Positions 1 through 17,617 of a DNA stretch of 64,000 nucleotides are shown here, piece by piece. Made by a program: the position numbers and the translations under genes. The DNA is from CAVZOY01 sp963777095 (lineage in GTDB: Bacteria; Actinomycetota; Actinomycetes; Mycobacteriales; Geodermatophilaceae): assembly GCA_963777095.1 (NCBI GenBank), contig CAVZOY010000002.1, forward strand, positions 620,001 to 684,000, given 5' to 3'. The notes under the pieces were generated by a model. The model saw only the letters and a program-made list of their open reading frames with translations, searched no databases and was not told the DNA's origin. The number at the start of each line of letters is the position of its first letter. Position 1 is the first letter of the stretch.

Positions 1-995
<995 letters not shown>

Positions 996-1017
996 CGACG
1001 AACGCGCTGAACGCCCG

Positions 1018-1048
1018 AGCGGCCAGAACCTCGCGGGTCCTGGCCGCT
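1018..1048. terminator. Hairpin between convergent glgX and FHA genes
   Basis: A 9-bp perfect stem (AGCGGCCAG with CTGGCCGCT) and a 13-nt loop lie between the glgX stop at 995 and the stop of the convergent FHA gene at 1075. There is no T-tract, as is usual for actinobacteria. It is placed to serve both genes as a bidirectional terminator. Confidence 0.6.
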
Positions 1049-1074
1049 GCGTGGCGTGCAGTGGGTGGCTGCGT

Positions 1075-2041
1075 CTAGTCCTGGGGCTGCTCGAAGGTGA
1101 TGACCGTCCAGCCGAGCAGCAGGCGGTCGCCGTCGGAGAGCGGGTGGGCGACACCGGGCTCGAGCTGGGTCCACTCGGTCGCCTCGGGTCCGGCGACGTG
1201 CGTGCCGTTGAGCGAGCCGAGGTCGACCAGCGACACCTCGCGACCGCTGCGCGTGAGCGCGGCGTGCGCAGACGACAGCACGTTCTGCGTGTCGGCGATC
1301 GGCACCGGTCGGGCCGTGCCGTTGGTGACCATCTCGTGGTTGTCGGGACGGCGGCCGAGCACCAGGTCCTCGTCGACCGTGACGACCATGCCGTCGTCGA
1401 AGCGCAGGATCGGCGCGGCCGAGTCGGAGTCCGGACGCCAGAACGCCGTCTGCTCGCCCGGAGGGGGCACCGCGCGAGGCGGTGGCGCCCGAGCCGAACC
1501 CGGCGTCGGAACCGGCGGTGTAGGACGACGGTGCCGGCGCGGACGTCGCGGGCGGAGCCGCCGACGACGCGTGCGCCTGCGCGGCCAGCTGCAGCACCGC
1601 GCCGGAGCCGGGCACGGTGCCCTCGACGAGGTCGAAGGCGACGCCCGGCGGCATGGACGGCGCCGCGGCACCCGGACCGACGTAGAGCGTCTGGCCCAGC
1701 TGGAAGCCGGCGGCGAGGGTGCAGCCCTCGACCGACGCGCCGCTGACCGGCACGCCGTCGACGGCCGGCTGGCCCTTGCCGGACCACAGCGCGACACCGG
1801 AGCCGGTGCCGGCGGAGGTGTCGGCGATCACGAGCGCGAAGGACGCGCCGCTCGCACCGAGCCGGCCGACCTCGCCGGCCACCGCGGACAGCACACGGTC
1901 CGCGCCGGGGCCGGAGACGCCGAGGCAGGCGTGCAGGGCCGCGACGAGGGCGGGTGAACCGGGGGCGTCGACCCACAGCAGACCGGCGCCACGACGGGCG
2001 ACGACGGCGTCTCCAGGGAGGACTTCACAGCGGTCGGGCAT
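1075..2041 (-). CDS. FHA-domain protein
   Basis: Protein of about 321 residues after correcting one +1 frame break near 1472. The C-terminal ~110 residues form a forkhead-associated phosphothreonine-binding domain: LGRRP, then SSAHAAL, then VDLGSLNGTHV, the usual Gly-Arg, Ser-x-x-His and Asn-Gly contacts. The N-terminal half (MPDRCEVLPGDAVVARRG onward) is a Gly/Ala-rich globular region I do not recognise, joined by an Ala/Pro/Ser-rich linker. FHA proteins usually read Ser/Thr-kinase signalling, but no kinase lies nearby, so the partner is unknown. Start is the ATG at 2041. The gene follows glgP on the same strand after 139 bp. Confidence 0.8.
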
Positions 2042-2180
2042 GGCGGTCAGCCTAAGTGACCAGGCGACGCGCCGGGAGCCGACCGACGGCGCCACGCCGG
2101 GCGATCATGACCACATCCGGGACGAATGGGACGCCCGGTGACGGTTGTGATCCACGGGGTCACGACCGGCCGCCAACCCT

Positions 2181-4734
2181 TCATGCCGTCGTCACCACTC
2201 CGAGCTCGGCCGGCGTCGCGAGGTGCTCCGAGTAAGGCAGCACCCGGACCGTGTAGCCGAACGCCCCGGTGCGCTCCAGCGGCAGCGTGACGCGTGAACC
2301 AGTGCCGCGACCCCTCGGCCTGCTCGTGCTTCATCGGCACGGTCTGGACGTCGTGCAACCCGTCGGTGTCGTCGACCCGCCCGTAGGCGGCCTGCACCTG
2401 GACGTCGCCCGGCGTCAGGCCCGGCAGCTCCACCTCGGCGCGCAGGGCCAGGGTCGAGCCGATCTCCGGGGTGTCGCCGGCGCCGGTGGCCTCCACGTGC
2501 GCGACGCGGACGCTGTTCCAGTTGCCCAGCAGGTGGCCGCGCCAGGAGGCCTCGGAGCGGGCGGGGGCGAAGTCGGCCTTCGACATCTCCCGCGCAGAGC
2601 GGGCGGCCGGCACGTACAGCTGGCCCACGTAGTCGCGGACCATCCGGGCGGCCAGCACGCGGGGCCCGGTCTCGCGCAGCGTGTGCCGCACCATCTCGAC
2701 CCAGCGGCGAGGGACGCCGTGGCCGTCGCGCTCGTAGAAGCGCGGCAGCACCTGGGTGGACAGCAGCTCGTAGATCGCCCGGGCCTCGACGTCGTCGCGG
2801 CGGTCGGGGTCGCCCGCGCCGTCCGCGGTCGGGATGGCCCAGCCGTTCTGGCCGTCGAACCACTCGTCCCACCAGCCGTCGCGGATCGACAGGTTCAGCC
2901 CGCCGTTGAGCGCGGACTTCATGCCCGACGTACCGCACGCCTCGAGCGGGCGCAGCGGGTTGTTCAGCCAGACGTCGCAGCCCCAGTAGAGGTAGCGGGC
3001 CATGCCGATGTCGTAGCCGGGCAGGAAGGCGATCCGGTGGCGGATCTCCGGGTCGTCGGCGAACTTCACCATCTCCTGGATCAGCTGCTTGCCGCCGTCG
3101 TCGGCCGGGTGGCTCTTGCCCGCGATGACCAGCTGGATCGGCCGATCGGGGTCCAGCAGCAGCGCCCGGAGCCGCTCGGGGTCGCGCAGCATCAGCGTCA
3201 GCCGCTTGTACGACGGCACGCGCCGGGCGAACCCGATGGTCAGGACGTCGGGGTCGAACGCGGTCTCGGTCCAGCCGACCTCGGCCTCGGTGGCACCGCG
3301 GGACAGCGCGGTCTCCCGCAGCCGGCGGCGCACCTCCCCGACCAGACGCACCCGCAGCTTGCGGCGCACCGACCACAGGTCACCGGCGGAGATCCGGTCG
3401 ACGCCGTCGAACGGGACGTCGCCTCTGCCCACCTCGGCCGGGTCGCCCTTGCTCGAGGTCTGGGTGCCCATCTCGACCAGCTCGCGGGCGGTCCAGGTGG
3501 GCGCGTGCACGCCGTTGGTGATCGAGCCGATCGGCACGTCGGCCTCGTCGAAGCCCGGCCACAGGTCGGAGAACATGCCGCGGCTGACGTGCCCGTGCAG
3601 CCGGCTGACGCCGTTGGCGCGCTGGCCGAGCCGCAGGCCCATGTGCGCCATGTTGAACTTGCTCGCGTCCTCCTCGGCACCGAGCGCGAGCAGCTGGTCG
3701 AGCGGGACGCCGAAGCCGGCGAAGTACCGCTCGATGAGCGCCTTCGGGAAGCGGTCGATGCCGGCCGGCACCGGGGTGTGGGTGGTGAACACCGTGCCCG
3801 CCCGGACCGCCTGCAGCGCCTCGGGGAAGCTCATGCCGTGGGTCTCGGTGAGCTCGCGGATCCGCTCGATGCCGAGGAAGCCGGCGTGGCCCTCGTTGGC
3901 GTGGAAGACCTCGGGCGCCGGGGTGCCGGTGAGCCGCGCGTACTCGCGCAGGGCCCGGACGCCGCCGATGCCGAGCAGCATCTCCTGGCGCAGGCGGTGG
4001 TCCTCGTCGCCGCCGTAGAGACGGTCGGTGACCGAGCGCTCCGCGGGCGCGTTCTCCTCGATGTCGCTGTCGAGCAGCAGCAGGGTCACCCGGCCGACCT
4101 GCACCCGCCAGACGTGGGCGTGCAGCGTGCGGCCCTCGGGCAGCGGCACGGTGATGACGACGGTGGAGCCGTCGTTGTGCCGCAGCTGCTTGAGCGGCAG
4201 GCCGTGCGGGTCCAGCGACGGGTAGTGCTCGAGCTGCCAGCCGTCGGCCGACAGGCCCTGCGCGAAGTAGCCGGCGCGGTAGAGCAGGCCGACGCCCACG
4301 AGCGGGACGCCGAGGTCGGAGGCCGCCTTGAGGTGGTCGCCGGCGAGGATGCCCAGACCGCCGGAGTACTGCGGCAGCACCTCGCTGATGCCGAACTCCG
4401 CGGAGAAGTAGGCGATGGTCGCCGGGGCGTCGGGGCCGAGCGACTGGTACCAGTGCGGGGCGGAGAGGTAGTCCTGCAGGTCGTCGACGACGTCCCCGAG
4501 CCGGCGGACGAACTTGCGGTCCTTGGCCAGCGTGGCCAGCCGCTCGGCGGAGACCTCGCCGAGGACCTTGACCGGGTCGCCGTTGCACGTGCGCCACAGC
4601 TCCGGATCCAGCGCTTCGAAGAGGTCACGCGTCTCCGCGTGCCAGGACCAGCGGAGGTTCATCACCAACTGGGAGAGAGGGGCCAACGGCTCCGGGAGGG
4701 CCGCGCGGACGGTGAATCGCCGTAGTGCTCGCAC
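2181..4734 (-). CDS. glgP: Maltodextrin/alpha-glucan phosphorylase
   Basis: Cytoplasmic GT35 enzyme that releases glucose-1-phosphate from alpha-1,4-glucan, or works in reverse. About 850 residues, of the mycobacterial alpha-glucan phosphorylase subtype with an N-terminal DUF3417 segment (FTVRAALPEPLAPLSQLVMNLRWSW). The PLP-lysine motif GTSGMKSALNGGLNLSIRDG is intact. The frame breaks once (+1) near 2291. The corrected tail reads TLPLERTGAFGYTVRVLPYS and ends at the TGA at 2183-2181. Uncorrected, the frame runs on into non-homologous sequence. The start is the GTG at 4734, chosen because the family N-terminus begins there. Divergent from glgE, with 186 bp between them. Confidence 0.95.
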
Positions 4735-4920
4735 CGCGCGAGACTAACCGCACAGTCGCCGCCTCAGCGGTCCCTCGGATCAGATGGACTCAGGAGCACC
4801 ATGGCCACCACGCGCTCGAGCCGGCTGCACGTCCCACCACTCGCGCTGCGTGAGGGACGGACCGGACGAGGGACCTCACCCGATGTGCCCCCCACCAGCC
4901 ATCTCGATAGCGTTGCCGCG

Positions 4921-6941
4921 ATGACTGGCCGCGCTGACCTCCGTCTCGGCATCTCCGATGTCGCCCCCGTCGTGTCGTGCGGGTCGTTCTCGGCCCGTGC
5001 GGTCGTCGGCGAGCACGTACCGATCACCGCCACCGTGTTCCGCGAGGGCCACGACGCGGTCGCCGCCGACGTGGTCCTCACCGGACCCGACGGCAGCACC
5101 GCGTCGTTCAACCGGATGGCGCGCTACAGCGACCAGCCCGACCGCTGGCTGACCACGGTCGTGCCCGACCGGGAGGGCCGCTGGACGTTCCGCATCGAGG
5201 CGTGGAGCGACCCGCTGGCGACCTGGCACCACGCGGTCGACGTGAAGATCGCCGCGGGCCAGGGACCGGAGGACCTCGCCAACGACCTGGAGGAGGGCGC
5301 CCGGCTGCTCGACCGCGTGGCGGCACGAGGCCACCGGCGACGACGCGGACGCGCAGCGGGACGCCGTCCAGGCCGCCGCCGCGGCGCTGCGGGACACCTC
5401 GCTGGACCTGCCGACCCGCGTCGCGCCGTCCTTCACCGCGGCGATGCAGCAGTACCTGCACGACCACCCGGTGCGCGAACTGGTCACGCCGACCCAGGAC
5501 TTCGAGCTGTGGGTCGACCGGCCCCGGGCGCTGCTACGGCTCCTGGTACGAGTTCTTCCCCCGCTCCGAGGGGCCCGTCGTGGGCGGCGTCCCGACGCAC
5601 GGCACGTTCGCCGACGCGGCCGCGCGCCTGCCGGCGATCGCCGACATGGCCTTCGACGTCGTGTACCTGCCGCCGATCCACCCGATCGGCACGGTCAACC
5701 GCAAGGGCCGCAACAACACGCTGACCCCCGGCCCCGACGACGTCGGGTCACCCTGGGCGATCGGCAGCGCCGACGGCGGGCACGACGCCGTCCACCCGCA
5801 GCTCGGCACGATGGACGACTTCACGGCCTTCGTCGCGCGCACCCGCGAGCTCGGCATGGAGGTGGCACTGGACTACGCCCTCCAGGCCGCCCCCGACCAT
5901 CCCTGGGTCGAGAAGCATCCGGAGTGGTTCACCACGCGGCCCGACGGCACCATCGCCTACGCGGAGAACCCGCCGAAGAAGTACCAGGACATCTATCCGA
6001 TCAACTTCGACAACGACCCCGAGGGCATCTTCGCCGAGTGCCTCCGGGTGCTGCGCGTGTGGATCGACGCCGGCGTCCGGATCTTCCGCGTCGACAACCC
6101 GCACACCAAGACGCTGAACTTCTGGCACTGGCTGATCTGGGAGGTCAAGCGGACCGACCCCGACGTGCTGTTCCTCGCCGAGGCCTTCACCCGGCCGGCG
6201 ATGATGCACCAGCTCGCCAGGATCGGTTTCACGCAGTCCTACACGTACTTCACCTGGCGCACCCAGCGCTGGGAGCTCGAGCAGTACGGGCGAGAGCTGG
6301 CCACGAACTGCCACTACATGCGGCCGAACTTCTTCGTCAACACCCCGGACATCCTCCACGCGTCGCTGCAGTTCGGCGGGCCGCCGATGTTCAAGATCCG
6401 CGCCGCGCTCGCGGCGATGATGAGCCCGACCTGGGGCGTCTACTCCGGCTACGAACTCTTCGAGCACGTCGCCGTTCGGCCGGGCAGCGAGGAGTACCTC
6501 GACACCGAGAAGTTCCAGCTGCGACCGCGGGACTGGGCCGCCGCCGAGGCGGCCGGCCGCAGCCTGGCGCCGTACCTGCGCCGGCTCAACGAGATCCGGC
6601 GGGCACATCCGGCGCTGCAGCAGCTGCGAACGCTGCGCTTCCACCACGTCGACAACGAGAACCTGATCTGCTTCTCGAAGACCGACCCCGCGTCGCAGGA
6701 CGCCGTGATCGTCGTGGTGAACCTGTCCAGCCACCACACCCAGATCGGGACGACGTCGCTGGACCTGCCGGCGCTCGGCCTGGACTGGCACGAGCGGCTC
6801 TCCGTCACCGACGAGCTCACCGGCGCGAGCTACGACTGGGGCCAGTTCAACTACCTCGAACTGGACCCCTACCGGGAGCCCGCCCACGTCTTCTCGGTCT
6901 CGTTCGGCCGGCCGGTGCAGTTCCCCCCATCAGTCGCCTAA
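4921..6941 (+). CDS. glgE: Alpha-1,4-glucan:maltose-1-phosphate maltosyltransferase
   Basis: GlgE extends alpha-1,4-glucan using maltose-1-phosphate. About 672 residues after correcting two +1 breaks near 5323 and 5534. The N-terminal beta-sandwich starts GISDVAPVVSCGSF and includes TVFREGHDAVAADVVL. The GH13_3 catalytic core contains YGSWYEFFPRSEG, the nucleophile region FRVDNPHTKTLNFWHW and the acid region LFLAEAFT. The ATG at 4921 was chosen because the family N-terminus aligns there; an in-frame ATG at 4801 would add 40 unlike residues. The downstream treS-mak pair supplies maltose-1-phosphate and glgB branches the product, so the full GlgE pathway is present. Confidence 0.95.
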
Positions 6942-7035
6942 CTGGAGTTTCCATGCTTTCCGCCACCAGCCTCGGCCTCGTCCGGAGGCTCGCCCCGAGC
7001 GTGCGAGGGGCGAGAGGGACGAGGTCCTTCGTCAG

Positions 7036-8847
<1,812 letters not shown>

Positions 8848-8851
<4 letters not shown>

Positions 8852-10234
8852 GCGCGCTGGCCGGTCTGCTGCGGGAGTGGATGCCGCACCAGCGGTGGTT
8901 CGGCGGCAAGGGCCGGGAGTGGGCCGACGTCGAGGAGGAGAGCTTCTTCCTCGACAGGTCGCACCCGGTGCTCTCGATCCACCGCGTCACGGTCAGCTAC
9001 GCCGACGGGGCGAGCGACACCTACCTCGTGCCGCTGTCGTGGCGCGACCACCCGGTCGACGAGCTCTCCTCGGCGTTGGTCGGGGCCATCCCCCACCAGG
9101 GCAGCGAGACCTATGCCTACGACGCCATGCGCGACCGCGACGCCACGTCGGTCTGGCTGACCCACCTCGCCGAGGGGGCGACGGTCGGTCCGCTGCGGTT
9201 CGTACCGGCCGAGGGCGCCGACATCCCGGCCGGGCTCCCCGGCGACGTGATCTCGACCGAGCAGAGCAACACCTCGCTGGTCTACGGGCAGGAGGCGATC
9301 CTCAAGCTGTTCCGGCGGCTCGAGCCCGGCCTCAACCCCGACGTCGAGGTGCACGCCGCCCTGCGGCAGACGGACAACCCGCTACATCGCGCCGCTGCTG
9401 GGGCACGCCGAGATCGACAGCCCGAGGGACACGGCCCGGGGCACCGATGAGTCCTCGGCCACGGTCCTCATGCTGCAGAAGTTCGTCCCCAACGCCAGCG
9501 ACGGCTGGCGGCTGGCCACCGCGAGCGTGCGGGACCTGTTCTCCGAGGGCGACCTGCACGCCGACGAGGTGGGGGGCGACTTCGCCGCCGACAGCGAGCG
9601 GCTCGGCGCCGCGACGGCGGCCGTGCACGCCGACATGGCGAAGGTGCTGCCCACCGAGACGGTCGGCAGGGACTGGTTCGCCACCGTCGCCCGTCAGATG
9701 AGCGAGCGGCTGGACGCCGCGATCCAGGTGGTTCCCCCACTGGAGCAGCACGCGGCCGGGATCCGGGCGATCTACGCGGCGGTGGCCGACAGCGACGAGC
9801 CGGTCATCCGTCAGCGCGTGCACGGCGACCTGCACCTCGGTCAGGTGCTGAGGACGGCGATCGGGTGGGTCGTCCTGGACTTCGAGGGCGAGCCGGCCCG
9901 CCCGCTGGCCGACCGCCGTCAGCTCGACAGCCCGCTGCGTGACGTGGCCGGGATGCTGCGCAGCTACGACTACGCCGCCCGGCACATGCTGGTCGAGCAA
10001 CCCGACGATTCCCAGCGGGCATACCGGGCGCAGGAGTGGGCCGAGCGCAACCGCGCGGCCTTCTGCACCGGCTACTCGAACGCCGGCGGCCTGGACCCCT
10101 GCGGCGACTCCCCGCTGCTGCGGGCGTTCGAGGTCGACAAGGCGGTGTACGAGTGCGTCTACGAGGCGCGCAACCGCCCGCACTGGCTGATGATCCCGCT
10201 GCACTCGCTCGCCCGGCTGGCCGAGCCCGCGTAG
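8848..10234 (+). CDS. mak: Maltokinase
   Basis: ATP-dependent maltokinase (Pep2 family) making maltose-1-phosphate, the GlgE donor. About 461 residues after correcting a +1 break near 9382; the corrected junction reads TDNP then YIAPLLGHAEID. The N-terminal cap starts LREWMPHQRWFGGKGREW. The kinase core has RVHGDLHLGQVL (catalytic Asp) and VLDFEGEPARPL (metal-binding Asp). The start ATG at 8848 follows a GGGGG run and overlaps a possible treS stop (ATGA). It is also in frame with treS, so a natural fusion cannot be excluded. Confidence 0.9.
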
Positions 10235-10308
10235 ACCGCCGCCGCGCTGCGCAGCGACCCTTGACCCGCCCGCGAGCACGGGCCTTCGCATCCGAAGAGG
10301 ACCACACC

Positions 10309-12802
<2,494 letters not shown>

Positions 12803-12868
12803 GCCGCGGCCACGATTCGCAACTCCGGGCGTGTGGGTCAGGGGCGGTTCTCGGGCATGCTCCCCGGC

Positions 12869-14259
12869 ATGCGGAGATCGGCCGTCAGTCCGGCTGCCAT
12901 GGCCCTGCTCGCCGCCTGCGTCGTCCCGCTGTCCGGCTGCGTGCGGATCATCGAGGGCCTGCCGACGTCGCTCGAGCCCCGGTCAGCTCGGTCCCGGACG
13001 GCGAGATCCGGATCGTCGGCGCCACCGACGAGCCGATCGACCAGCTGGCGCGCCAACGCCCTGGCCGACCTGCAGGACTTCTGGACCGAGCGGTTCCCGG
13101 ATGTCTACGGCGACGAGTTCCAGCCGCTGCAGGGCGGCTACTTCAGCGTCGACCCGAACGACGTCGACCCGTCGGCCTACCCGAACGGCGTCTCCTGCGG
13201 CTCCGATCCCCTGGACGTCGAGGGCAACGCCTTCTACTGCCAGGCCGCCGGCGAACCGAACTCCGACTCGATCAGCTACGACCGGGCGTTCCTCACCGAC
13301 CTCGCCGAGGAGTTCGGCGACTTCATCCCCGACCTGGTGATGGCGCACGAGTTCGGCCACGCCGTCCAGGGCCGGGTCGGCTACCCGCCGGCGTCGATCC
13401 TCGCCGAGACGCAGGCCGACTGCTTCGCCGGCGCGTGGACGTCGTGGGTCGCCGACGGCAACGCGCAGTACACGACCGTGCGGGCCCCGGAGCTCGACGA
13501 CGTCCTGCGCGGCTACCTGCAGCTGCGCGACCCGGTCGGCACCGGCCTGAACGAGGAGTCGGCGCACGGCTCGTACTTCGACCGGGTCTCGGCGTTCCAG
13601 GAGGGCTTCGCCGACGGGGCCGAGGCCTGCCGCGACAACTTCGACACCGACCGGGCGCTCACGCAGCAGGAGTTCTCCACCGACGAGGAGGTGCAGACGC
13701 GGCGGCAACGCGCCGCGCGGCGACCTGCCCGGCATCGTCGACGCGACGGTCACGCCCTTCTTCGAGGACGTCGTGTCCTCGGCGGGGGGCGACTTCGAGC
13801 CACCCGTCCATCGAGTCCCTCGACGGGCCTCCGGCGTCCTGCGCGGAGGACGAACTCGACTACTGCGAGGGCGAGAACGTCGTGGCCATCGACGGGTCGG
13901 GACTCGGCTCGGACCTGTACGACATCGGCGACTTCGCGCTGATCAGCGCGGTGTCCATCCCCTACGCCCTCGACGCCCGCGACCAGCTCGGCCTCTCCAC
14001 CGACGACGCGGAGGCCATCCGGTCGGCGGTGTGCTCGACCGGCGCCTACGGGCGGGCGCTGTTCGAGCAGCAGATCGACCAGCCGGTCGACCCTCCGGTC
14101 GGCATCTCGCCGGGTGACCTCGACGAGGGCGTTCTCTTCCTGCTGACCTACGGCGGCGACCCCGAGGTCATCCCGGACGTCGAGCTCACCGGCTTCCAGC
14201 TGGTCGACATCTTCCGCACCGGCTTCACCCGCGGCGTCGAGGCCTGCGGCCTCAGCTGA
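12869..14259 (+). CDS. Secreted neutral zinc metallopeptidase lipoprotein
   Basis: Lipoprotein with the signal peptide MRRSAVSPAAMALLAACVVPLSGC, in which LSGC is the lipobox. The body carries MAHEFGHAVQGR, the HExxH zinc-protease motif of the YpfJ/neutral zinc metallopeptidase family, and later ETQADCFAGAW, which supplies the third ligand region. Four frame changes are needed: -1 near 12980 in a C run, and +1 near 13053, 13700 and 13801. Correction gives about 462 residues ending RGVEACGLS. The family's role is poorly known, and no substrate can be inferred here. A GTG at 12833 is an alternative start, but the ATG at 12869 gives the better signal peptide. Convergent with the next gene, 3 bp apart. 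Confidence 0.83.
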
Positions 14260-14262
14260 CGT

Positions 14263-15232
14263 TCAGAACAGCGCGGTGGTCAGCCTTCCGCCGTGCCGGA
14301 CCGACCCGCGGGTCGTCGTCGCCCACGATCGCGAACAGCTCGATCAGGTGCGCGCGGGCGGCGTCGCGGTCGTCGCCGGCGGTGCTGCGGACGACGTCGA
14401 TGAGCCGGTCGAACGCGCCGTCCACGTCGCCGGTGCCGAGCTGGAAGTCCGCGGCCCGCTTCTGCGCCTCGACGTCGTCCGGCGCCGCCTCGGCCGTGGC
14501 GAGCGCGTCCGGTCCGGCCTCCTCGGCGCGGCGGAACAGCTGCACCTGGCGCAGCGCCAGGCCGGCGTCCGGGTGGTCGGGCTCCTCGGCGAGGATCGCC
14601 TGGTAGGCGGCTTCGGCGGCGGCGAGGTCGCCGCGCTCGAGCGCCGCCTCGGCGGCATCCAGGCGCGGGTCGTCGAGCGGCGCCTCCTCGGCCGCGTCGG
14701 GTGCTCCGGCGAGCTCGCCACCGGTGGCCTGCACGAGCTCGGTCACGAACGCGCGCGCCTGGTCCTCGGGGATGGCGCCGGTGAACTCGGCGACCAGCTG
14801 CCCCTGCCAGACCGCCTTGACGGCGGGGATGCCCTGCACCCGCAGCGCCTGGGCGAGCGCCGGGTTGGCGTCGACGTCGACCTTGGCGAGCACCCACGAG
14901 CCGCCGCCCTCGGCGGCCAGCCGCTCGAGGACCGGGGAGAGCTGCTTGCAGGGCCCGCACCATTCGGCCCACAGGTCCAGCACGACCGGCACCTGGAAGG
15001 AGCGGTCGAGCACCTCGGCCTGGAAGGTGGCCTCGGTGACGTCGACGACGGCCGGACCGGGTGCTCCGTCCGGCGCGGTGGCGCTCGGCGGCGGCGCGGA
15101 CTGCGCGCGCGCCGCGGCGTCGGAGCGGGCCTTGACCGCCGCGAGGTCGACGGCGCCGGCCATCGTGGCGGCCATCTGTGCCTGCTGGGCCTGCGCGCGC
15201 GGATCGGGGCGGCCGGGACGGGTGGGCTGCAT
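14263..15232 (-). CDS. CnoX/YbbN-type thioredoxin-TPR protein
   Basis: About 322 residues. Residues ~60-170 are a thioredoxin domain with the active site WCGPC (Cys92, Cys95); residues ~190-320 are alanine-rich tetratricopeptide-like helices. This is the YbbN/CnoX architecture: a chaperone-redox holdase that protects proteins against oxidation. The CGPC pair suggests a redox-active version, unlike E. coli CnoX. One +1 break near 14285 displaces the stop; corrected, the protein ends RRKLTTALF at 14263, while as written it ends at 14252. The equivalent gene (Rv1324) sits at the same place in mycobacteria. Confidence 0.85.
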
Positions 15233-15305
15233 GCCCCCATGATCCCACGAGGCGACCGGCCGCGAGGACGGCCCCTCAGGGCCCTCGGACGCGGGGCGGG
15301 GTGTC

Positions 15306-16998
<1,693 letters not shown>

Positions 16999-17020
16999 GC
17001 GGCGACAGTAGGACGTCCGA

Positions 17021-17557
17021 CTATCTGTCGTCGACCGTCTGGGCCGGTTCGGCGTCCTGGACATCACCCGCGCCGAGCCGCACGCGCTTGAGCAGGTCGA
17101 ACAGCTCGGCGCGCTCGGCCTCGGGCAGGTCGGCCATGCCGAAGTCCAGGTCGGTCAGCGCCGCGGTCGCCTTCTCGACCACCCGCCGTCCGTCATCGGT
17201 GATCGCGGCCAGCACCCCGCGCCCGTCCGCCGGGTTCGGTCGCCGGCTCACGTACCCGGCCACCACGAGCCGGTCGATCGCGTTGGTGACGCTGGTCGGG
17301 TGCACCATCAGCCGGCTGCCGATGACCTTGAGCGGGAGTTCGCCGCGGCGGCTGAAGGTGAGCAGGACCAGCACCTCGTAGCGGGCGAAGGTCAGGACGA
17401 GCGGCTTGAGCGCCTCGTCGAACCGGGCGAGCAGGATCTGCTGGACCCGGAAGACCGACGTCGCCGCCCGCATCCCGGAAGCGGGCCCGAAGCGCGCCTC
17501 CCAGTGCTCGCCTGCACGCTCGATCGGGTCGAACGGCAGCCCCAGCGCACGGACCAT
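17021..17557 (-). CDS. MarR-family transcriptional regulator
   Basis: 178 residues with a winged helix-turn-helix of the MarR type: FARYEVLVLLTFSRRGELPLK, GSRLMVHPTSVTNAIDRLV and GYVSRRPNPADGRGVLAAIT (the wing with the DxRG motif). It lies 22 bp upstream of the acyl-CoA mutase on the same strand. It therefore probably controls that gene and itself in response to an acyl-CoA or related ligand, as many MarR proteins beside CoA-ester enzymes do. The ligand is unknown. It is the only classical DNA-binding regulator seen in the window. Confidence 0.88.
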   Translation of the reverse strand: MVRALGLPFDPIERAGEHWEARFGPASGMRAATSVFRVQQILLARFDEALKPLVLTFARYEVLVLLTFSRRGELPLKVIGSRLMVHPTSVTNAIDRLVVAGYVSRRPNPADGRGVLAAITDDGRRVVEKATAALTDLDFGMADLPEAERAELFDLLKRVRLGAGDVQDAEPAQTVDDR

Positions 17558-17617
17558 GAGCTCGACGCTACCGCCGGGTAGGCGGACCGGCGTCTCCCGC
17601 CCGGGCGGGTGAGGTTC

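Noticed and set aside
2269..4725. Long open frame opposite glgP (and similar ones opposite glgE-treS, glgB, glyA/wecA and atpD/atpA)
   Set aside because: Extended antisense frames are a by-product of very high GC at third codon positions. Their translations are Arg/Ala/Gly/Val-rich with no domain, while the opposite strand holds complete enzymes.
4801..4920. Upstream start for glgE at 4801
   Set aside because: The extra 40 residues are Arg/Pro/Thr-rich and unlike the family; GlgE homology begins just after the ATG at 4921.
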